A stretch of 15,019 nucleotides of DNA, taken from contig JANBTH010000546.1 of assembly GCA_027578815.1 (NCBI GenBank), positions 1 through 15,019 of the forward strand, in the 5' to 3' direction. Origin of the DNA: Coemansia sp. RSA 1804 (Eukaryota; Kickxellomycota; Kickxellomycetes; Kickxellales; Kickxellaceae). The notes beneath the pieces were generated by a model. The model did no database searches and had not been told where the DNA came from. It saw only the letters and a list, made by a program, of their open reading frames with translations. The position numbers and the translations under genes were made by a program. Below, piece by piece: positions 1 to 7,804 of the stretch; the first letter of the stretch is position 1, and each line of letters starts with the position of its first letter.

Positions 1-87
1 ACCGATAACTAGAGGTTTTCCAACAGTGACGGGTATTGAGGCTAGAATGCTGGCTAAAGCAATCACAAAAGAGGCACTGAGCTTCAT
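1..87 (-). CDS. GH18 chitinase copy A, N-terminal fragment (runs off left edge)
   Basis: Reading the minus strand from the ATG at 87-85 gives 29 uninterrupted codons. They begin MKLSASFVIALASILASI, a typical secretory signal peptide, and end KPLVIG at the window edge. That end aligns with the first strand of the GH18 barrel in the neighbours (KPNVIGYYASWK in copy E, EPNIIGYYASWK in copy C), and the signal-to-barrel spacing is the same. I infer a further GH18 chitinase in the same orientation as copies B-E. Everything after the first barrel strand lies outside the window, so catalytic state, linker and binding module cannot be judged. A TATATAAAAG box lies about 190 bases upstream, and no ATG lies between it and this start. 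Confidence 0.85.
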   Translation of the reverse strand, partial: MKLSASFVIALASILASIPVTVGKPLVIG

Positions 88-832
88 TGTTAAGGCGTAG
101 AATTGAAAGAAGAACCCTTCAAAAAAGGTTGGAACAGCTAATAAAAAAACGAGCGTTAGAGATTATGTTAACAAGAAAGGAATTAGCAAGCGTATCTAAT
201 CTAGCGCCAGTAAAATGTACTTTGGTTTTGCTATAGTGTAGAGAAAGCTTGGCTGGCAAAAGCTTGGAAGTCGACCTCTTTTATATATGAACATTTTCTA
301 AATGCGCTTTTGGAGAACATAGCATTTACTGTAGCCTGCTAACCATCATCCAGGAGATTTGTGGCGAAAAGAGGGAGGAAAAGCTGTTGAGCAGACTGAA
401 AAAAGTACCATAGTGCTTAGCATACATTGCCACATATTAGACTCGGAAACACATGAGGCTTATTCACAATAAAAGACTATTAAATTGTTCTGCTGACAAT
501 ACACATGGTTTATTCTTTCCTGTTCTTTTATTTTTCTGGCTTTCACCAAGCCTGATTTCATAAACAATCCTGCATTCTCTGAAACAAGTTGCAAAAAAAG
601 CGTAACGCCAGAACAATACTTGTAAATATGGATAGCGTTTAGTTTGCCAGCTGACTATCATATACATATATTCAAACTTTGTGGCAAATATTAATATCTT
701 TTCATGTGCTTAACGGCAAGTATATTGCAAGCAGCATATATTGAACCTTCATATATATTTTAACCAGCAACAGATGTAATACGCTTTTGTTTTTGTTGTA
801 GCTGATGAAAGAAACAAAATAAGAAATGACTT
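88..832. other. Intergenic spacer between copy A and copy B
   Basis: AT-rich DNA carries the promoter of copy A (minus strand) and the downstream flank of copy B. The longest open frame here (464-667, minus, 67 codons) resembles nothing known and is probably chance. The octamer TGCTGACA occurs at 491-498, and recurs in other spacers of the window. No RNA gene, repeat array or decayed GH18 fragment was recognised. Confidence 0.6.
278..287 (-). promoter_or_regulatory. TATA box of GH18 copy A
   Basis: The minus strand reads TATATAAAAG, a strong match to the eukaryotic TATA consensus, about 190 bases upstream of the copy A start codon. The plus strand has no CAT between 88 and about 290, so the predicted leader is free of upstream AUGs. 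That fits a real 5' leader. No transcript evidence is available. Confidence 0.5.
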
Positions 833-838
833 TTTATT
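833..838 (-). terminator. Putative poly(A) signal of copy B
   Basis: The minus strand reads AATAAA starting 14 bases after the copy B stop codon. This is the canonical hexamer in an A/T-rich setting. The position is unusually close to the stop, so a very short 3' UTR or a chance match are both possible. Confidence 0.35.
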
Positions 839-851
839 CTATTTTCTTTCC

Positions 852-2540
852 TTATTCGTGGTGGATGATGTTACTCAAGCCCTGCAACATCTGCCTAAAC
901 TTTGGCCAATTGCACACAATGCTATCTCCGAGAGTAAAGCAGGCTGTTCCGGCAGCGCAGGATCTTGGGACCCACTTTCCGCCACTGCATACCAGGTAAG
1001 CCGAGTTTCGTCCGGTTGGATCAACACACTTGTATTTCCCGTTGTCGCTGCATGACGAGCCAGGAGTCGGAACATTGCCGGTTGGTTTCTGCTGGCTGGC
1101 TCCTTGCTGCGTTGTTGTAGTTGGGTTTTGGGTACTATCTGCTTGTCGCGATGCTGAAGATGACAATGACGATGTCGATGTTGACGTTGATGTTGAAGAT
1201 GTTGTCAACTTTTGGGCGTCATCTGTTTTGCTTGACATGGTGGATGCAGCAGAGCCATTGTTGGTTGGGCTTGGTAGCGAGGAAGTAAAGGATGACGTAG
1301 ATGCGGAGGTGGTTTCGTTGGTTGATGAAGATCCCTTTCCAAACGATCTGGCCGAATCAATTAGCTCTCCTTTGAAGTCCATATTGGCAGACCAGATCAT
1401 GACACCGGCAAGCCCCCTTGATGCGGCATAGTCGGACTTGATTTTGATGCTGTCAGGATCGTCGTACGAAAGGAAGATGTTGGTTTTCGGGTTGAAAAGC
1501 CATGGAGTCTGCGAGACAGAGTCCCACTGCCGCACCCACGGAGCAGCAGCTTGGTTGGGACCAGAGAGAACTCCTTGCTCGCGCAGGTTCCTCCACTGCC
1601 AGGTCCCCGAGGCAGAGGTAGTCTGGGCACATGCGTCATACCAGGGAGCATCGTCGGAATCGCCAAGAGGAACGTCATGCTCCTGCGGCTGGTACTGGTT
1701 GGTTGCGTCACGGGTCATGTCTTGCTTTGCAATGGACGAGCGGCCGTAGAATCCCAGCCCAGCAACAAGCTGGTTTGCAGGCCAGTGCGCATTTACCCAG
1801 GCGTCTATTGCAGACACAAATGAAATTGGCGCGCTGCCTCCTTCTCTGTGGTTAAAGGGCGCGTTTGGCCCAGTCTCGCTGTTCCATGGTCCGTTGATAT
1901 CGTAAGTCATGATGTTTGTGTAGTCCACATATTTTGCGAATTCCGAGACATTGTCCATTGGGCCGTTGCTTGCATCGAATGGCTGAGTACGCACTGCCAG
2001 CGTAATGAGCTTTTTTGAATTGAATGTGCTGTCAAACCGGGCACGAAGATCTCTTAGAAAGCTCAAAAAGTTTGGTGCGTCGTTTGCTGCATCGTATTGA
2101 TTACATGTGTTGCCTAAACGGCCAGGATACTCCCAGTCAATGTCTATTCCATCCAGATCGTGGGTTTTGACAAAATCAGTCATACTGGAGATCAGTTTCT
2201 CGCGCGCATCGTTGTTCTTCAGAATTGGACTAAAGTAGTTTGACCCTGTCCAGCCGCCCACCGATACAAGCGCTTTGGCTTTGCCGCCGCGCACTTGATT
2301 CAGAATCTGCGGCAACGCCCACTCGTCCTCGAACTTAAAACTGCCATTCTCATTCGGTATTGCAAAGGCAATATTTACATGCGTGTATTTTGCAAAGTCA
2401 ATGTCCTGCATCTTGGATCTTTTCCAGCTGGGGTAGTACCCAAGGATCACTGGATTTTCGTTTGTTTGTGCAAGCGCTAGAGTACAGGTGTTGGCAACAA
2501 GGCCGGCAAAAGTGAGTAGTTTGGCATTGAATGTACGCAT
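852..2540 (-). CDS. Secreted GH18 chitinase with CBM19 module (copy B)
   Basis: This 562-residue protein is predicted to hydrolyse beta-1,4 bonds of chitin outside the cell. Residues 1-25 are a signal peptide, probably cleaved after LALAQ. The GH18 barrel spans about 30-400: SxGG at 93-96 (SVGG), catalytic DGIDIDWE at 130-137 with Glu137 as acid/base, MTYD at 211-214, FYGR at 264-267 opening the group A insertion, YDDP at 359-362, and the barrel-floor Trp383. A Ser/Thr-rich linker (about 402-495), likely O-mannosylated, leads to a six-cysteine CBM19-like module (497-545). I chose the ATG at 2540. The open frame continues upstream to 2639, but only from a TTG codon, and the TATA box at 2663-2670 would place transcription start near there. 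After the conserved C-x-W-P end, a 17-residue tail is present that the paralogs lack. Sequence details ally it with copy F rather than C-E. Intronless. Confidence 0.93.
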   Translation of the reverse strand: MRTFNAKLLTFAGLVANTCTLALAQTNENPVILGYYPSWKRSKMQDIDFAKYTHVNIAFAIPNENGSFKFEDEWALPQILNQVRGGKAKALVSVGGWTGSNYFSPILKNNDAREKLISSMTDFVKTHDLDGIDIDWEYPGRLGNTCNQYDAANDAPNFLSFLRDLRARFDSTFNSKKLITLAVRTQPFDASNGPMDNVSEFAKYVDYTNIMTYDINGPWNSETGPNAPFNHREGGSAPISFVSAIDAWVNAHWPANQLVAGLGFYGRSSIAKQDMTRDATNQYQPQEHDVPLGDSDDAPWYDACAQTTSASGTWQWRNLREQGVLSGPNQAAAPWVRQWDSVSQTPWLFNPKTNIFLSYDDPDSIKIKSDYAASRGLAGVMIWSANMDFKGELIDSARSFGKGSSSTNETTSASTSSFTSSLPSPTNNGSAASTMSSKTDDAQKLTTSSTSTSTSTSSLSSSASRQADSTQNPTTTTQQGASQQKPTGNVPTPGSSCSDNGKYKCVDPTGRNSAYLVCSGGKWVPRSCAAGTACFTLGDSIVCNWPKFRQMLQGLSNIIHHE

Positions 2541-2662
2541 TCTAAGGTTGGTATTGGCGCCGTTGAAACTATTCTGTGGATGTTGTGATATATTATATAA
2601 CCGAGCAATGTAATGATGATTAATAATCGCCAAAGTCAAAGCATTCCAACCATATATCCGGT

Positions 2663-2670
2663 CTTATATA
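2663..2670 (-). promoter_or_regulatory. TATA box of copy B
   Basis: The minus strand reads TATATAAG, 123 bases upstream of the copy B ATG. A second TATA-like palindrome, TTATATAA, lies nearer at 2593-2600. The stretch from 2541 to about 2640 has no minus-strand ATG, so either box gives an AUG-free leader. Confidence 0.45.
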
Positions 2671-3024
2671 CAACATTCCAACAAAAATGCTAAAAGAACA
2701 TGATGCTCTATAGCAAAGGTAACACCAGTGTTTTACATGCAAGAAAATTACATGCATTGCGGAAGGCATATATTAAACGGAATAGCGGTGGCGGGATAAG
2801 CCGCATGCGGTTCAAGCAAGCTCATCGGCAAATGTGCTGCTCCATACCTGAATACACGCGTTAATAGGTATGGATTGCACTAGTAAAACAGTAGCTGCCT
2901 GACACATGCAAATAATAGATAGTGTGGAAACCTCCTTAAGAAAAAAAGTGGTGTGGATGTTGAAATAGATAAAAATAAACCAGCAAAACAGCGCATAAGA
3001 AAGGAAAAATATTTTTTAAATCTA
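2671..3024. other. Intergenic spacer between copy B and copy C
   Basis: This is the shortest complete spacer of the array. It must hold the 3' end of copy C and the upstream promoter region of copy B, both on the minus strand. The DNA is AT-rich, with A/T runs just downstream of the copy C stop (about 3007-3018). I see no gene, hairpin or repeat worth naming. Confidence 0.55.
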
Positions 3025-4689
3025 CTAGCTCGATGAGGCTGGCCAGTCGCACATGATGATACTAGAGGACTGCTGCTTGCAAACCGTGCCGGCGGCGCAG
3101 GAGAGTTTTATCCATTTGCCGTAGAGACAGACAAAGTAGTCCAGGGTGCCTGAATCCGACCCGCATTTGTATGCCAGGTCATCCGTGCACGCTTCGCCAT
3201 CGGCTGGCGAGCCGCCGCTGCTGCCGCCGCCGTTGCCAGCACTCTCGGTATCTGTATCGCCATCATCGGTAGGGCTTTCGGTAGCCGTATTGTTGTTATC
3301 TTGCGTTGTTGTGGTATAATCGTCCTGCGTTGTTGTATCTTCGTCTTGCGTTGTTGTTGTGTCTTCAAAGTTGTCTCCGGTGTCTGCCTTTCCTTGATTA
3401 TCCGTCTGGCTGTCTGCGCTGCTAGTGTCGGGTTCAATTGGATATACACCCGAACCAGCACCAGCACCAGTACCACTACTGCTACTGCTACCCCAGGCCG
3501 ACTTCACGGTATCCAGCAGCTCATCATTGTAGTCCATGTATATAGCCCAGACCATCGATCCCGCCAGCCCCTTGCTCTTCGCATAGTCGACCTTGGCAGT
3601 GAGACTCTTTGGATCATCGTACGAGACAAACATCTTGGTGCTAGGGTTAAACAGCCAGGGCGTCATGGTAGTATCGTCCCAGGTGCGCACCCAGGGACTA
3701 GCAGCCGTTTCAGTTTCCGTTAGAACCCCCTGGTCGCGCAGATGCTTCCACTGCCACACGCCAGAGAATGTGGATATTCCCGTACACGGGTCGGGCCACG
3801 TTGCGTCCTCCTTGTCGGCCTGAGGCAGGACGCCCTTCTCCTGCGCCTGGTACTGGTTGTTTGGGTCCTTTGTCATATCCTCGCTGGCCGTAGTAGCACG
3901 GCCGTAGAAAGCAAGCCCCGCGTTGATCTGGCTTGCTGGCCAGCCAGCACCAGTCCACGCATCGATGGCCGACGCAAAGGACAGCTGCGTTGCCTTGCCT
4001 TTCTCAAAGTTGAGCGGCGCATTCGGCCCAGTGGTCTCCATCCAGGCGCCGTTGATATCGTACTGCATCAGATTAATGAAATCAACGGATTTGGCGAACC
4101 CCGACACATCCGTTGACGGCGAGCTGTTGACGTCAAACGGCTGGACACGCACCGCCATGGTGATCAGCTTCTTGCCGCTGCCAAACTTGGTAGTAAATGC
4201 CGACCGCAGATTGGTGACGAACTTGAGGTAGTTGGGCGTATCGTTGGCCAAATCGGGGTTAGTACATCCGTTGCCCTCGCGACCCGGGTACTCCCAATCA
4301 AGGTCGATTCCGTCAAGCTTGTTGGTGTCGACGAATTTGACAATACTCGCAACCAGCGGGTTCTGCGGAGTTGTGTCGCTGACGAGTTTCGTGAAATAGG
4401 TCGAGTCGCTCCACCCGCCAAGCGAAACCAGCGCCTTTGTGCCGTTGCCCTGGATCTCGCTAATCACCGTCGTGAGCGGAAGCGACTCGTCGAACGTCAC
4501 GCTTCCGTCTTGCCCCGGAACTCCGAACGACAGGTTGATGTGCGTGTATTTCGAGAAATCGACGCCCACCGTCTGCGCCTGCTTCCACGATGCGTAGTAC
4601 CCAATGATGTTGGGCTCGCTGGCGCCAGCGCCACCGAATACGCCAAATGCCGATATGACTGCAAGCAATCCTGTTGCTAGTAGTCTCAT
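3025..4689 (-). CDS. Secreted GH18 chitinase with CBM19 module (copy C)
   Basis: A 554-residue secreted chitinase. The signal peptide covers about 1-24 (ends GGAGAS). The barrel covers about 26-400: SLGG at 89-92, catalytic DGIDLDWE at 126-133 with Glu133, MQYD at 208-211, FYGR at 261-264, YDDP at 357-360 and Trp381. All catalytic residues expected of an active GH18 enzyme are present. Cys142 after the catalytic strand and Cys302 in the insertion domain are conserved in most paralogs and may pair. The linker (about 400-497) is acidic and Thr/Gly-rich, with a TTTTQD-type repeat. The CBM19-like module (501-549) has six cysteines and the CAAGTxC signature. The ATG at 4689 directly precedes the signal peptide. 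It is closest to copies D and E and shares near-identical DNA patches with each. Intronless. Confidence 0.94.
   Translation of the reverse strand: MRLLATGLLAVISAFGVFGGAGASEPNIIGYYASWKQAQTVGVDFSKYTHINLSFGVPGQDGSVTFDESLPLTTVISEIQGNGTKALVSLGGWSDSTYFTKLVSDTTPQNPLVASIVKFVDTNKLDGIDLDWEYPGREGNGCTNPDLANDTPNYLKFVTNLRSAFTTKFGSGKKLITMAVRVQPFDVNSSPSTDVSGFAKSVDFINLMQYDINGAWMETTGPNAPLNFEKGKATQLSFASAIDAWTGAGWPASQINAGLAFYGRATTASEDMTKDPNNQYQAQEKGVLPQADKEDATWPDPCTGISTFSGVWQWKHLRDQGVLTETETAASPWVRTWDDTTMTPWLFNPSTKMFVSYDDPKSLTAKVDYAKSKGLAGSMVWAIYMDYNDELLDTVKSAWGSSSSSGTGAGAGSGVYPIEPDTSSADSQTDNQGKADTGDNFEDTTTTQDEDTTTQDDYTTTTQDNNNTATESPTDDGDTDTESAGNGGGSSGGSPADGEACTDDLAYKCGSDSGTLDYFVCLYGKWIKLSCAAGTVCKQQSSSIIMCDWPASSS
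3289..3363 (-). repeat. Degenerate TTTTQD coding repeat in the copy C linker
   Basis: Three imperfect in-frame units encode DTTTTQDE, DTTTQDDY and TTTTQDNNN (residues 443-467). On the plus strand the units show as repeated GTTGTTGT tracts separated by TCGTCTTGC-like spacers. The linker is threonine-rich and acidic, so it is likely flexible and O-glycosylated. Short units of this kind are prone to gain and loss by slippage. Confidence 0.7.
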
Positions 4690-5596
4690 GGTTGTTTAGC
4701 GTTAGTGTTATTCAGAGTATTCTCTCCTGGCGGTGAAAACAAAAAGAAAAGAATGAAAGATGCAGGGAAATGCGTGGTTTTATTGGTGGTATGCGGAACA
4801 ATGTGAATGGTGATTAGGAGGTGTGTTGGAAAAATGCGAAGGAATGTGAAATGACGTGCAAAGAGAGAGACATAAAAAAGAAAGGTACGTAATTTATTTT
4901 CAAAACGGAAAGTTGGTAAGAGTGCCAGATGAGTGAGATATATAATTTATATTTTCTAGTATCTGACAGAACTGAGCCGGTGGTCCTCAGTTTAATTCCT
5001 TGTCTTTTGAAAGAAGCAACCCTCATTTTGACCAGCGGTTTCTTGCATAGAACTATTTTTTATTTTAAAAAAGCAAAGGAAATAATATGTCTTGGCACAT
5101 GTGTGCGCACGATAATGGACTTTTAACCCCGCGGGATTTCTATCTTTCTACAATGGTGCACAGAAGAAAAAGAGACGCAGAAAAGAAATTAGCGGTTTTT
5201 CTTTTTAATAGCGTGTATGGCCGGAATCATCTCTAGGATTTTTTCTTCCAAAGAAATAAACAATGGCTTTGGAGTATGTAATCAATTTTACTCTATAAAG
5301 AGATTTTTAAAAGAAAAATGCTAACTTCTTTGTGGTCCCATTTAGTATATGGAGCGCGAGGGATGGATTTACCGACAAAAATGGTCCCCGCTTGACAAGT
5401 CCACTAGTATCTGTCCTGAGTCAATTTACCCGTAAAAACAGAAGGAATTACAATGGAAGTCTAGTGAATGTCTCGCAAGCGCCAGTAATAGTGGAAAATT
5501 TAAATGTTCTTATTTAATTCATTATAGCTAAATCGGCCAGGAAGATAAAGAAGAAGGGGGTTGTTTTGGAAAAGAAGAGAGGGGGAGGGGTAACAT
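4690..5596. other. Intergenic spacer between copy C and copy D
   Basis: It holds the promoter side of copy C and the downstream flank of copy D. The DNA is AT-rich with several A/T runs. The small open frames in it (for example 4814-5026 minus, 4929-5126 plus, 5332-5517 plus) lack any recognisable motif and are probably chance. No decayed GH18 motif, tRNA or transposon end was seen. Confidence 0.55.
4778..4784 (-). promoter_or_regulatory. Candidate core promoter element of copy C
   Basis: The minus strand reads CCAATAAAACC here, about 90 bases upstream of the ATG. It is followed downstream by a pyrimidine-rich tract, as is common at fungal transcription starts. This is only a weak TATA match. 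A better one, TATAAAT at 4945-4951, is about 256 bases upstream, but its leader would contain an upstream AUG near 4871. Confidence 0.25.
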
Positions 5597-7432
5597 CTAG
5601 GCGGACAGCGATGTGGATGGCCAGCTGCAGGAAATAAAGTTGCTCCGCTGGTAGCAGGCAGTGCCAGCACCGCAAGAGAGTTTGAGCCAGGACCCGTAGA
5701 GACAGACGTAGTATGTCGAGCTGGTGCCTTCCGAATCGCACACGTATTTCAGTTCAACGGAGCATGGTGCGCCCTGTGCAGGGCTGCCAGCGCTTGTGCT
5801 GCTGCAGTCGGATGCGGGGCTTGAGGATGGCTCATCATCAGCGGACGAAGTTTCCTCGGTGTCGGTGGTTGAAATAACATCAGTATCGGTGGCGGAAATG
5901 ATGTCGGTATCAGTGGCGGAAATGATGTTGGTATCGGTGGCGGAAATGATGTCGGTATCGGTAGCGGAAGGAATTTCGGTATCGGTAACAGAAAGAATCT
6001 CGGTATCGGCAGTAGCGGTGGGGATGGGCACCTCTGTGGTTGTCTCTTCCTCGGTGACAGACACCTCGGCATCCTCCGCCGTGGTGATGGCCGGCGGATA
6101 CGAAGCTGCTGGCGGATACGAAACGGCGACGTCGGTGGTTTCGGAGCTGGCAACGTATTCGTCAGGAGTTACAGTGCTCACCTCCTCCTGGACGGTGCTG
6201 GTTTCAACCACCACGGGAGCAGCGCTGTAGCCGCTGCCATCGCCGCTGCCGCCGCTGCTGCTGGTCGCGCCATTCCAGCTGGTGTGGATGGTATCAAGCA
6301 GCTCGCCCTTGTAGTCCATGTACATCGACCAGACCATCGCGCCGCCAATGCTCTTGCTCTTGGCGTAGTCGATCTTGGCGGCAATGCTCTGCGGATCATC
6401 GTACGACACAAACTGCTTGATGTTTGGATTGAACAGCCACGGGGTCTTGGTGGTATCGTCCCAGGCGCGCACCCAGGGACTAGCAGCCTGGCCGGTGCTT
6501 GTCAGAACTCCTTGGTCGCGCAGGTGCTTCCACTGCCACACGCCGTCGGTTTCGCCGCCGCAGACCGGGAGCACGCCGAGCTCCTGCGGCTGGTACTGGT
6601 TGCCCAGACTCTTCGACATGTCCACGAGCGCGTTAGTTGCGCGGCCGTAGAACGCCAGCCCGACATTCAGCTGGGCTGCGGGCCACCCGGCGCCCGTCCA
6701 CGCATCGATGGCCGAGACGAACGAGAGCGGCGTCGCTTTGCCCTGCTCGAAGTTGAGCGGCGCATTGGGGCCCGTGATCTCCATCCACGCGCCGTTGATA
6801 TCGTACTGCATCAGATTAGCAAAGTCAACGACCTTGGCGAACCCCGACACATCCGTTGACGGCGAGCCGTTGACGTCAAACGGCTGGACACGCACCGCCA
6901 TGGTGATCAGCTTCTTGCCGCTGCCAAACTTGGTGGTAAACGCCGCCCGCAGATTGGTGACAAACTTGAGGTAGTTGGGCGTATCGTTGGCCTTGTCAAT
7001 AACGTTGCCGTCGTTGCCCTCGCGGCCCGGGTACTCCCAGTCAATATCGATGCCGTCGAGATCATTGGACTCGACAAAGCTGACAATGCTGGCAATGAAC
7101 GGATTACCCGCCGACGTGTTCTTGACAAGCGTCGAGAAGTACGTGGAGTCGCTCCACCCGCCAATCGACACCAGCGCCTTTGTGCCGTTGCCGTGGATCT
7201 GGCCGACGATGTTCGGGAGCGAGAGCGTCGGATCGAAACTGATGCTGCGCCCATCCTGCGCGGGGATCCCGAATGCCAAGTTAATGTGCGTGTACTTGGA
7301 GAAATCCACGCCCACCGTTTCCTGCTGCTTCCACGACGAGTAGTACCCGACCACGTTGGGTCCCGTGGCCGCCACGCCCGACGCGATGCCGAATCCGAGC
7401 ACCGCCACAACCGATGCAACCGTGAACCGCAT
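5597..7432 (-). CDS. Secreted GH18 chitinase with CBM19 module and long repeat linker (copy D)
   Basis: A 611-residue secreted chitinase, the longest of the array because of its linker. The signal peptide covers about 1-23, and the barrel about 25-387. It has SIGG at 89-92, catalytic DGIDIDWE at 126-133 (Glu133), MQYD at 208-211, FYGR at 261-264, YDDP at 344-347 and Trp368, so it should be active. Two differences stand out. The cysteine found after the catalytic strand in the paralogs is absent (GNDGNVID), and the insertion domain is 13 residues shorter between VLP and VWQW. The linker (about 388-555) carries six 8-residue repeats. The CBM19-like module (557-604) has six cysteines. I chose the ATG at 7432, since the frame extends to 7468 only through a TTG. 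Copy D is closest to C and E. Intronless coding region. Confidence 0.94.
   Translation of the reverse strand: MRFTVASVVAVLGFGIASGVAATGPNVVGYYSSWKQQETVGVDFSKYTHINLAFGIPAQDGRSISFDPTLSLPNIVGQIHGNGTKALVSIGGWSDSTYFSTLVKNTSAGNPFIASIVSFVESNDLDGIDIDWEYPGREGNDGNVIDKANDTPNYLKFVTNLRAAFTTKFGSGKKLITMAVRVQPFDVNGSPSTDVSGFAKVVDFANLMQYDINGAWMEITGPNAPLNFEQGKATPLSFVSAIDAWTGAGWPAAQLNVGLAFYGRATNALVDMSKSLGNQYQPQELGVLPVCGGETDGVWQWKHLRDQGVLTSTGQAASPWVRAWDDTTKTPWLFNPNIKQFVSYDDPQSIAAKIDYAKSKSIGGAMVWSMYMDYKGELLDTIHTSWNGATSSSGGSGDGSGYSAAPVVVETSTVQEEVSTVTPDEYVASSETTDVAVSYPPAASYPPAITTAEDAEVSVTEEETTTEVPIPTATADTEILSVTDTEIPSATDTDIISATDTNIISATDTDIISATDTDVISTTDTEETSSADDEPSSSPASDCSSTSAGSPAQGAPCSVELKYVCDSEGTSSTYYVCLYGSWLKLSCGAGTACYQRSNFISCSWPSTSLSA
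5859..6002 (-). repeat. 24-bp coding minisatellite, six units, in the copy D linker
   Basis: Six consecutive 24-bp units (starts at 5859, 5883, 5907, 5931, 5955 and 5979) encode the 8-residue pattern S/P-A/V-T-D-T-x-I-x. Typical units read ATDTDIIS and ATDTNIIS. Units 2 and 4 are identical, unit 3 differs from them at two bases, and the outer units are more diverged. This pattern is typical of an array that expands in its middle. The product is an acidic Thr/Ser/Ile linker between catalytic and chitin-binding domains. Confidence 0.9.
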
Positions 7433-7796
7433 ATCTAGAAGTCTGAATCTAAAAGGGGCTGTGTGCAAGCTCCTCTTCGTGCCGGACGATTGAAAGAGGA
7501 TAGTGCTCTAGGAGGCAGGGTATTCAGGATAACCAACCGAGATTCACTCACTCAAGGATGAGAAAGGGTGGATGGGAAAGGGGGAAAGGCGAGATCTTGA
7601 CCAGAAGACACTCGACACTCGACTTTTGCGAGACAAATGGAGGATTTCAAGGATGAAAAAAGCGAAATGATAGGGTGTTGTGGAAATGCGATAAATGCAA
7701 CAAATCCGAAGGATACGGAGAGGAGTGGAATGGAAGAAATGAAGAGGAAGAGAAAACAGAACAAGAAACCTTGAAAAATTAGACATGCCAAAGTCC
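7433..7796 (-). promoter_or_regulatory. Long AUG-free pyrimidine-rich leader of copy D
   Basis: On the minus strand, from the TATA box at 7797 down to the ATG at 7432, the coding-sense strand is C/T-rich and contains no ATG after position 7784. That is more than 350 bases, where about five would be expected by chance. It looks like a genuine long 5' leader. A GTGAGT-like donor near 7546-7551 and TAG acceptors just before the ATG would allow a small leader intron, but this is not demonstrated. Two open frames in it (7544-7798 and 7552-7791) are hydrophobic only because of the T/C bias. Confidence 0.45.
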
Positions 7797-7804
7797 ATTT
7801 ATAG
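7797..7804 (-). promoter_or_regulatory. TATA box of copy D
   Basis: The minus strand reads CTATAAAT, 365 bases upstream of the copy D ATG. It is the best TATA match in this spacer, and the AUG-free, pyrimidine-rich tract begins just downstream. This would be the longest leader in the array. Confidence 0.45.

Noticed and set aside
2541..2639. Longer N-terminus for copy B starting at 2639
   Set aside because: The first codon there is TTG. The extension lacks signal-peptide character and lies at or upstream of the expected transcription start.
6284..6859. 191-codon plus-strand open frame opposite copy D, and similar ones opposite other copies (5724-6230, 12049-12564)
   Set aside because: These are antisense shadows of strongly coding GH18 genes with G/C-rich third positions. 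They have no family resemblance of their own.
7433..7468. Longer N-terminus for copy D starting at 7468
   Set aside because: The codon at 7468 is TTG, while the ATG at 7432 begins a clean signal peptide like those of the paralogs.
7544..7798. Two hydrophobic open frames (84 and 79 codons, minus) upstream of copy D
   Set aside because: They lie in the C/T-rich leader, which makes Phe, Leu and Ser codons by composition. One begins at TTG rather than ATG, and the other's ATG overlaps the TATA box.
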